This document shows, in pieces, positions 1-5,599 of a stretch of DNA of 6,070 bases. Every line of letters begins with the position of its first letter. Position 1 is the first letter of the stretch. The DNA lies in contig JAFWOP010000109.1 of the NCBI GenBank assembly GCA_017545365.1, positions 1 to 6,070 on the forward strand, given 5' to 3'. Below the pieces are notes generated by a model. It saw only the letters and a list, made by a program, of their open reading frames with translations, was not told where the DNA came from and made no database searches. Position numbers and translations under genes: made by a program. This DNA comes from Bacteroidales bacterium (GTDB lineage Bacteria; Bacteroidota; Bacteroidia; Bacteroidales; P3).

Positions 1-3000
1 CACATGGTCTCGTAGCCGAAGGGCACCCAGTCGAAGGTGCCGTCGGTGTTGGTGAGGCCGGTGACCGTCAGGCTGTCGGGAGGCAGGCAGGGAAGGCTGT
101 CGGTCAAGACGGTTGTTGTGACCCATGGACTGTAGTCGAGGATGTCGGCCGTGCAGTCGGTACGCACACGGACGGTGTAGCTCGTGGCGGGCTGCAGGCC
201 GTAGAAGGTGTGGCTGTTGCCGACCACCGGGATGTCGGCGTTGGTGAAGTCGGAGGCCGTGGTCTCCTTGATGTTCACCTCGTAGGCCGTGCCTTCGCCG
301 GTCCACGTCACCGTGGCATTCTCGTAGGTGTGCGCGATGCCGGTGATGACGGGCTGGCGGCAACCTGCCACGCCGCAGGAATATAAGCGCAAATTGCCGG
401 CCATGTCCTCTACATCATAATAAGCATCTGTGGTCGCCGTGCTGAGTGTGTTAAGGTGGAGGAATGCAGAGTCGTCGTTATAGATAACTATTGACTTGTA
501 ACCAGTGGTATTATGAGCCTCAAAATCGGCCGAGCAGCTCCACGAACCGTGACGGCGGTTGACGGCAAAGAGTATGTTGCTATGTCCATCCCATGAGAAG
601 GTGGTGTCAAGCGACACAATCTGCCAGTTATCATTGGTAAAGTTCAAGTTGGCGTTGTTCATCACCTGCACAAACTGGTGGGTGGAATCAGGCCTGATAA
701 CATCATTCGAGAACGTACTCTCGGGGATGTTGGCCATATAGATGTCAATACCCGTGAAGTAAGAGCCATAGCTGGATGCTGAGTTGTAGGGTTTGAAGCC
801 GAAAGCGGAGATGTCGCCGTTGAGCGAGGCCAGCTGAGCCGAGTCGATAATCATCTGGCTGTAGCTGTAGTTGTAGCAGCTGTAGCCGATGGGACCATAG
901 CTGGTAGTGGTCGAAGAGGGACCGCCGCTCCAGTTCTCGGCTATGCCGACATTGTCGCACATGGAGGTCTGGAAGGTGCCCATGGTCCATGAGCCGGTGT
1001 CGGTGCTGGAGCAGATGCTGCGCACGTAGACGTCGTAATTGGTCAAGGCTGTGAGGCCGGGGATGATGACGCTATTGGTGTAGGTAGTCATCGTGGTGCC
1101 AGAGCCCTGGGCAAATCCGGCGGGGCCGTATTCGACCTCATAATAGAGAGCACCATTGGTGTCCCACGTCAGGGTCAACTGGCTGGCGGACTCATTCACT
1201 GAGGGATCCAGTTGAATGTTCGTCAGACGGCAGTAGGCCGATATACAGCTGACGTTGATGGCAAAGCCGTCGTAGTAGACCGAGCCGTCGCTATGGAAGT
1301 AGACGGTGATGGGACCGCTGGTAGAAACGAGGGGACCGAAAGTCTGGTTGGAGGAGACTCCGTAGTCGTTCCACAACTCGGTGCCGGAGGTACCGATGCC
1401 GTCATAGATGTGCAGATGATCCCAAGTACCCTCCGTATAGGAGGTGCCGCTGACGCTCACAAGGTTGTTAGGTGCATCGGGCATGATGATGATATAGCTG
1501 TCCTGATTGCCCGAATATTGGCCAATAGCACCGCCGTCGTCATAGATAACGCCGCCACAGCTGTGGAGTGTGTCGGTCTGGTTGGCACGCATGTTCCAAG
1601 TGCCGGGCACGGAGACGCATTCTTCAGACCATTGGGAGGTGTCGCCTACGCCGCAGATGCTGCGGACGTAGAAGTAGTAAGTAGTGCCGCCCACAAGGCC
1701 AGTCACCGTGACGGAGTCGGCCGTCAGGAGTGTGTCGCCGGTAGGAGAGGTGGTGGAAGAGGTCTCGATGGCCAGTTCCCACTCGGTAGCGGTGCCACGC
1801 TCGGTCCAATCGAGGGAGACTGAGGAGGCCGTGCTGCCTGTGCTGACCAAATTACCAGGACGGACACAGGAGGGAAGCACCTCGATGGTGAAGTCATCCA
1901 CGTAGGCATACCAGTAGTCGCCGTTGTAGACAGACATGATAGCCATCTGGGTGGCAGTGCCGGTATAGCTGGTGAAAGGAACTTCGTAAAGTGTCCAGGC
2001 ATCGCCCACAATGTGAATGGTGTCAATCGGCTGGAAGGTGGTGATGTCGGAAGAGGAACCCATGGCACCCACTATGAACCATGAATTATAACTGCTAGAA
2101 CTGTTCTTAGCCCAGAAGGTGAGCTGAAGGGTGTTGAGGGGGTGTAAAGTTTCGTTGACCGGGGGCAGGGCAAGGCACTGGTAGTTGCCGTAGCTCCCAG
2201 TAGAGGAGGAGCGATACCAATAAAGGCCCTTGTCGCCGCCGGCGGTATGGTTATACGAACTGTTGCTGCTCACATAGGGGTAAATGTATTGGGTGGCATC
2301 GGTAAGGCGGGTCCAGCAGTTGACGAAAACGCTGCTGGAGGTGCCACCTACAGCGGAAGACTCGAAGGTCTCGACATAGGGCAGCGAATCAATAGACACG
2401 CAGTTGGTACGCACCGTGGTAATGACTGCCATGCCGGTGTCGTTTCCGCAGAGAGGACGCACCGAGATGGTGTAAAGCGTATTGGCAGTGAGACCGCCAA
2501 AGGCATAGGAAGTGGTGGTTGTGGTGGCACAGACGCTGTCGCAGCATACCATCCACTCATATTCGGTGCCGGTGGGAGTCCACGACACGTAGACGGAATC
2601 GGAGGTGGAGGAAGCGGTCAGGCCTTCGACTATGGAGCAGGTGTTGAGGCTCAGCATCACATTGTCGACGGCTGCAGGAGGTTGGTTGGAGACGCTTCCG
2701 TCGTTACGCCACATGAAGACCCACTTGTAGGTACCCGGGGTGCTGAGATGGAACTCGCCAACACGGGTCTGCCATGAGGACTGCAGGTTGAGACGGCCGC
2801 CGCCATCCAGTGCGATGCTGCCGGCAGGCATGCCTGAGCCACTGTCAAAGCCACAATAATCGCCGGCGTGGATGTCGGTTGAGACGGGGACGAGGGCCAC
2901 ACGCATAAAGTCGTAAGTGCTCTCACCGTTACACTGCCAGTCGAAGGAGTAGGCATACATGCCGGTGTCAGTCAGGTCAAGGGTACGAGTGGCAAATACG

Positions 3001-5285
3001 TAGCTGGTCGAGTTGTCGTAGGCATACATATTTGCCCAACCGATATGGAGCGATTTGCTGCCACCATGGTTGACACTGCTGTCGACCACCCATTGGTTGG
3101 TCTGGCTGCCGTTGATGAGCTCCCAGCCGTTGCTGCCTTCGCCTTCAAAGTCGCAGACGTAGGGCAAGGAGACTGGAGAAACTGCCAGGGTGATGAAGGT
3201 TAGGTCTCTGTAAATGCTAGTCTCAGAGCCGCAGTCGGAGGCCATATAGGCATAATACAAAGTACCGCTGTCAAGACCCGTGAGGGTGGCGGTGGTGTCG
3301 TAGACAGTAATAGAATTAGCAGCAGTACTGGTGCCGGGAGTGAAGTCGACAGTGTCATACTCAACTACCCAGCTGGTGGCAGTGCCACGCTCGGTCCACA
3401 CCAGGCCGGCCGTCGTGGTGCCGATTGTGGTAACAGCAAAGTTGATAGGTGAAATACACTCGGGCAGGGGTTCGCAAACCGCACTGATGGAGAATCCGTT
3501 ATTCTGTACCGAACCGTCGGAGTGGAAGTAGATGGTAACCACACCCAGCTCGGAACGGATGTTGGAGAACGTGGTGGTGCCTTCGCCCTGATAGAGGAGG
3601 GTTCCGCTAGTACCTACGCCGTCATAGATATACAGATGGTCGCAGCAGGACTCAGTGTTGACAGTACCGCTCAATACAAGGGTACTGTTAGGTGAATCGG
3701 GATAAAGCACCAGAGTACCGTCGCAGTTAGTGGAGTATTGAGCATCGGGGCCACCATTGTCATAGATTGTGTAACCGCAGGCACGAAGTGTGTCGGTACC
3801 ATTAACGGGCATGAAGTAATGATAGCCGGGGACTACGGTGACGGGGCCAATCCAGAAACTGCCCTCGGAGCCACAATCGGCACGGACATAGATGTCATAG
3901 TTGGCACCCATGGTGAGTCCTGTCAGCATATAGGCAGTGTCGTTGATGCCGGTAACGACATTGGTCATAGCGGTGTCAGGATTGAATCCCACGGGGCCAT
4001 AAGCTATGTCGAAAGAGGTGTTCCAAGCCGTGTCAACCCAGGAGACCCACACGGTGTCGCCACGCATGGAGTCGGCCGATATGGAAACGGGGGCCGTGCA
4101 GGAGGGCACGTAGACACATGTGGCATGCAGCTCGAAACCAGAATAGACAATGATGTTATCCGATGTGAAATGGATGGTAAATGCACCCGAATTGGCGATG
4201 AAGGGGCCAATATTGGTATTGCCAGAGCCATAATAGAGCTGAGTGGCGTTGGAACCATAACCATCATAAATGGTCATAAAGTCAAAGCCGTTCTCAATAT
4301 TCATCGAACCCCACAAACGGAGGGTGGAGTCGGGGTTGCTGGACATGATGACCAGCGTGTTATCAGAACTAAGAGCATAATCCCCATTGGGGCCGCCATT
4401 GTCATAGATGTTGACCGCGCAGGTGCGCAACGTGTCGACTGTCTGATTCATTATATAGGTGCCAGGCTGTACAGTGCCCACATGCACCCAGGAACTATAA
4501 TCGCCACCGCAGTCGGAACGCACATAGACATCGTAAGAATTGGCAGGGCTCAGAGAAGTCAGCACATAGTTACTGTCATAGGTAGAGATGGTGGAAGAAT
4601 ACTCATCGGGAGTAAAGGGGGCCACATCGTAGGCTATCTCCCAAGAATAGGCCGAGCCGACTTCGCGCCAGCTGAAGGCCACCCAACTGTCGCCCATGCT
4701 GTCAACAGCAGGTCTTATCGGGGCAGGGCAGGAGGGGACATATTCCACCAAGAAGTCCTCAAGCATTAGTGTGTAGCTGCCACTGGAGGTGACACGCATG
4801 GCTATACGGTCGCCGTAGCCATAGTAGTTGTTGAAATACACCGTGTAGGGATGGTAGGAGCCGCTCCAGTTGCCACCACTGCCGGGGATGAGGGTCACCG
4901 TGTCGACAGGGACAAAGATGGAGTCGTCCTCCAGCACACCCACCTCGAAGACGAAGTTGGTATTCATCAACGAAGCGTAGAAGGTGAATTGGAGTTGGTT
5001 GATGTCGCTCATCTGAGGGAGCGCAGCAACCTCGGTCTGTCCGGTGTTGCTCTCAAACTCGAAGTAGACCGAACTGTTGCGAGCATTGGGAGCCCAAGAA
5101 TAAGCTGCCGGGAAAGTTCCCGCGCCACTGCTACCCGTTGCTAACTGCAACCAGCCTGTAGGCAACTGACCCGTAGATAAACCCTCGAAGTCCGTCGAAT
5201 AGGGTAGGGTCACCTGAGCCATCGTCACCCATGGAGCAAGTAACAATACTGCCATGAGTAACCATTTACGTAGGTTCTTTTGCAT
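1..5285 (-). CDS. Giant secreted multidomain Fn3/CUB/jelly-roll protein, C-terminus beyond window
   Basis: One open frame of 1761 full codons runs from the ATG at 5283-5285 to the left edge with no stop, so the gene is 3'-partial. Residues 1-23 form a signal peptide. The visible modules are: a jelly-roll module at about 24-185 (PYSTDFEG then GW near the start, like choice-of-anchor-J/MAM modules); Fn3 at 186-276; CUB at 289-391; Fn3 at 396-487; CUB at 503-604; Fn3 at 610-701; jelly-roll at 702-882 (LPYVCDFEGEG); Fn3 at 883-961; jelly-roll at 963-1139 (LPYVETFES, ending VDDFTIEV); Fn3 at 1140-1228; CUB at 1243-1347; Fn3 at 1352-1442; an unassigned module at 1443-1637; Fn3 at 1642-1730; and an eighth Fn3 starting near 1733. 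Most Fn3 modules begin with Cys and carry a YVRSDCG-like strand, as in many Bacteroidetes secreted proteins. No catalytic motif was seen. An adhesin or scaffold role is inferred from architecture, as is T9SS export, because the sorting domain would lie outside the window. Confidence 0.93.
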   Translation of the reverse strand, partial: MQKNLRKWLLMAVLLLAPWVTMAQVTLPYSTDFEGLSTGQLPTGWLQLATGSSGAGTFPAAYSWAPNARNSSVYFEFESNTGQTEVAALPQMSDINQLQFTFYASLMNTNFVFEVGVLEDDSIFVPVDTVTLIPGSGGNWSGSYHPYTVYFNNYYGYGDRIAMRVTSSGSYTLMLEDFLVEYVPSCPAPIRPAVDSMGDSWVAFSWREVGSAYSWEIAYDVAPFTPDEYSSTISTYDSNYVLTSLSPANSYDVYVRSDCGGDYSSWVHVGTVQPGTYIMNQTVDTLRTCAVNIYDNGGPNGDYALSSDNTLVIMSSNPDSTLRLWGSMNIENGFDFMTIYDGYGSNATQLYYGSGNTNIGPFIANSGAFTIHFTSDNIIVYSGFELHATCVYVPSCTAPVSISADSMRGDTVWVSWVDTAWNTSFDIAYGPVGFNPDTAMTNVVTGINDTAYMLTGLTMGANYDIYVRADCGSEGSFWIGPVTVVPGYHYFMPVNGTDTLRACGYTIYDNGGPDAQYSTNCDGTLVLYPDSPNSTLVLSGTVNTESCCDHLYIYDGVGTSGTLLYQGEGTTTFSNIRSELGVVTIYFHSDGSVQNNGFSISAVCEPLPECISPINFAVTTIGTTTAGLVWTERGTATSWVVEYDTVDFTPGTSTAANSITVYDTTATLTGLDSGTLYYAYMASDCGSETSIYRDLTFITLAVSPVSLPYVCDFEGEGSNGWELINGSQTNQWVVDSSVNHGGSKSLHIGWANMYAYDNSTSYVFATRTLDLTDTGMYAYSFDWQCNGESTYDFMRVALVPVSTDIHAGDYCGFDSGSGMPAGSIALDGGGRLNLQSSWQTRVGEFHLSTPGTYKWVFMWRNDGSVSNQPPAAVDNVMLSLNTCSIVEGLTASSTSDSVYVSWTPTGTEYEWMVCCDSVCATTTTTSYAFGGLTANTLYTISVRPLCGNDTGMAVITTVRTNCVSIDSLPYVETFESSAVGGTSSSVFVNCWTRLTDATQYIYPYVSSNSSYNHTAGGDKGLYWYRSSSTGSYGNYQCLALPPVNETLHPLNTLQLTFWAKNSSSSYNSWFIVGAMGSSSDITTFQPIDTIHIVGDAWTLYEVPFTSYTGTATQMAIMSVYNGDYWYAYVDDFTIEVLPSCVRPGNLVSTGSTASSVSLDWTERGTATEWELAIETSSTTSPTGDTLLTADSVTVTGLVGGTTYYFYVRSICGVGDTSQWSEECVSVPGTWNMRANQTDTLHSCGGVIYDDGGAIGQYSGNQDSYIIIMPDAPNNLVSVSGTSYTEGTWDHLHIYDGIGTSGTELWNDYGVSSNQTFGPLVSTSGPITVYFHSDGSVYYDGFAINVSCISAYCRLTNIQLDPSVNESASQLTLTWDTNGALYYEVEYGPAGFAQGSGTTMTTYTNSVIIPGLTALTNYDVYVRSICSSTDTGSWTMGTFQTSMCDNVGIAENWSGGPSSTTTSYGPIGYSCYNYSYSQMIIDSAQLASLNGDISAFGFKPYNSASSYGSYFTGIDIYMANIPESTFSNDVIRPDSTHQFVQVMNNANLNFTNDNWQIVSLDTTFSWDGHSNILFAVNRRHGSWSCSADFEAHNTTGYKSIVIYNDDSAFLHLNTLSTATTDAYYDVEDMAGNLRLYSCGVAGCRQPVITGIAHTYENATVTWTGEGTAYEVNIKETTASDFTNADIPVVGNSHTFYGLQPATSYTVRVRTDCTADILDYSPWVTTTVLTDSLPCLPPDSLTVTGLTNTDGTFDWVPFGYETM
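366..959 (-). other. Unassigned beta-rich module of the giant protein (residues 1443-1637)
   Basis: This is about 195 residues between Fn3-6 and Fn3-7 that match neither Fn3, CUB nor the jelly-roll copies. It is rich in Tyr, Ser and Asn. It contains SAFGFKPYNS, a GIDIYMANIPESTFSND segment, and DTTFSWDGHSNILFAVNRRHG, and closes with GNLRLYSC. The pattern of an 'I-IYMA-' strand followed by 'F-WDG-SNILFAV' recalls a beta-sandwich module I associate with other large Bacteroidales T9SS proteins, but I cannot name a family with confidence. Function is unknown; a ligand-binding beta-sandwich is a guess. Confidence 0.55.
859..885 (-). repeat. Short imperfect CTGTAG hexamer repeat inside the coding frame
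   Basis: On the plus strand the bases read CTGTAG CTGTAG TTGTAG CAG CTGTAG, four copies of a six-base unit with one three-base interruption. In the protein this gives the Tyr/Ser-rich stretch YSCYNYSYS in the unassigned module. The unit is a multiple of three, so gain or loss of a copy would keep the frame. It is too short to call a true microsatellite. Confidence 0.6.
1245..1559 (-). repeat. CUB module 3 (residues 1243-1347)
   Basis: The module opens TLHSCGGVIYDDGG, has a central WDHLHIYDGIGTSG strand, then ITVYFHSDGS and GFAINVSC. It resembles module 2 more than module 1: DHL-IYDG-GTSGT and YFHSDGSV occur in both. It is separated from the first two copies by two jelly-roll modules and two Fn3 modules, so it looks like a later copy or a displaced member of the same repeat family. 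The linker before it (PGTWNMRANQTDTLHSC) matches the linkers before the other two. Confidence 0.83.
3474..3779 (-). repeat. CUB module 2 (residues 503-604)
   Basis: This has the same layout as the first CUB: TLRAC, IYDNGGPDAQYS, then CCDHLYIYDGVGTSG, a VTIYFHSDGS strand and GFSISAVC. It carries two extra adjacent Cys just before DHLYIYDG and one in STNCDG, so its cysteine set is larger than that of the other two copies. It follows Fn3-2 through a linker ending NGTDTLRAC. Its encoding DNA shares short near-identical stretches with the other CUB copies (for example around 3600-3640 and 1390-1420) but is clearly diverged overall. Confidence 0.83.
4113..4421 (-). repeat. CUB module 1 (residues 289-391)
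   Basis: The module opens with TLRTC, continues with IYDNGGPNGDY, has a central FDFMTIYDG strand, and ends with a TIHFTSDN strand and GFELHATC. The order Cys, D-GG, IYDG, F-SD, GF, Cys is the bacterial CUB pattern. The Asp in the central strand and the Asp of TSDN sit where calcium-binding CUB domains carry acidic ligands, so metal binding is possible but not shown. First and last Cys (289 and 391) could pair. It follows Fn3-1 through a short linker (PGTYIMNQTVDTLRTC). Confidence 0.8.
5217..5285 (-). other. Sec signal peptide of the giant protein
   Basis: Residues 1-23 have a basic start (KNLRK), a hydrophobic core (WLLMAVLLLAPWV) and a likely signal peptidase I site after TMA, leaving Gln24 as the mature N-terminus. 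The AxA-like TMA followed by Q is common in Bacteroidetes cargo. No lipobox Cys is present, so it is not a lipoprotein. This segment decides the start: the next in-frame ATG (residue 11) would lose the basic region. There is no Shine-Dalgarno; the bases just upstream are almost all A and T, as is normal for the phylum. Confidence 0.88.
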
Positions 5286-5456
5286 GATAAAAAATAAATT
5301 GGTTAATAAAATAGTGGATTATTTGCATCCGGATGAGCCAATAAAAGGCTACACCACACCTGTCGGATATGGTTCTCAGTCACACTGATGGGCATCTTGA
5401 TTCGTCATTATATACTGAACTGCACTTTATTAAGCTCTTCTTGATAGAGGCATTGG
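5286..5456 (-). promoter_or_regulatory. Long untranslated leader of the giant gene
   Basis: If transcription starts a few bases after the -7 element, about 170 bases precede the ATG. The last 30 bases are nearly pure A/T and hold no Shine-Dalgarno. Further up are a perfect ten-base palindrome CATCCGGATG (5326-5335) and a five-base-pair, three-base-loop hairpin (5376-5388, TCAGT/ACTGA). I recognise no riboswitch class. The leader is longer than needed for simple initiation, but whether it regulates anything cannot be told from the sequence. Confidence 0.4.
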
Positions 5457-5462
5457 GAAGTG

Positions 5463-5470
5463 CAAAGATA
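5463..5470 (-). promoter_or_regulatory. Bacteroidetes-type -7 promoter element (TATCTTTG)
   Basis: The minus strand reads TATCTTTG, an exact match to the TAnnTTTG -7 consensus used by the primary sigma factor of Bacteroidetes. It lies in the intergenic space just after the upstream gene's terminator, facing the giant gene. A -33 TTTG is not clear; the nearest candidate is TTTC at 5493-5496, about 22 bases upstream with one mismatch. Transcription would begin near 5456. Confidence 0.65.
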
Positions 5471-5502
5471 CTAATTTATTTCTTAATAAATAGAAAGAAT
5501 AT

Positions 5503-5542
5503 AAAAAAAGAGACCGCCCTTTTTCGCAGACGGTCTCTTTTT
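5503..5542 (-). terminator. Strong intrinsic terminator after the upstream gene, probably bidirectional
   Basis: A perfect 12-base-pair stem is formed by 5505-5516 (AAAAAGAGACCG) and 5531-5542 (CGGTCTCTTTTT), with a 14-base loop. On the minus strand the stem runs into seven T, which ends transcription of the gene whose stop is at 5600, about 58 bases earlier. On the plus strand five T belong to the stem, so it may also act weakly the other way. It separates the two genes into independent transcription units. Confidence 0.88.
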
Positions 5543-5559
5543 ATCAGGGTTCCCTAAGA

Positions 5560-5586
5560 ACTCGGAGCCCTCGAAGGTCTCCGAGT
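5560..5586 (-). other. Hairpin between the stop codon and the terminator
   Basis: ACTCGGAG (5560-5567) and CTCCGAGT (5579-5586) form an eight-base-pair stem with an 11-base loop, 13 bases past the stop of the upstream gene. No T run follows, so it is not an intrinsic terminator by itself. It may stabilise the 3' end of the mRNA or pause the polymerase; this is inference. Confidence 0.5.
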
Positions 5587-5599
5587 ACTCTGAGATGTT

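Noticed and set aside
1212..2777. Plus-strand open frames at 1212-1823 and 2247-2777
   Set aside because: Both are in the same codon-on-codon antisense register to the giant gene and give low-complexity Gly/Val/Ala-rich products without domains.
3738..4769. Plus-strand open frame of 343 codons
   Set aside because: It lies exactly antisense, codon on codon, to the giant gene across its CUB/Fn3 region. It stays open because the sense frame seldom uses TTA, CTA or TCA codons there. Its product has no recognisable domain, while the sense frame shows clear Fn3 and CUB motifs.
4851..5144. Plus-strand open frame of 97 codons
   Set aside because: Antisense to the N-terminal jelly-roll module of the giant gene, with no domain or start signal of its own.
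1..5285. The possibility of frameshifts or a pseudogene in the very long gene
   Set aside because: I followed the frame from the ATG to the left edge and checked the register at several separate points. No stop or frame break was found, and domain motifs are intact throughout.
5406..5414. TATATAATG on the minus strand, resembling a sigma-70 -10 box
   Set aside because: Bacteroidetes use a TAnnTTTG -7 element, of which a perfect copy lies at 5463-5470. There is no matching -35 and the A/T-rich context makes chance matches likely.
5369..5557. Plus-strand open frame of 62 codons in the intergenic region
   Set aside because: It runs through the minus-strand promoter element and the terminator, and its product has no recognisable features. 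The intergenic signals explain the region better.
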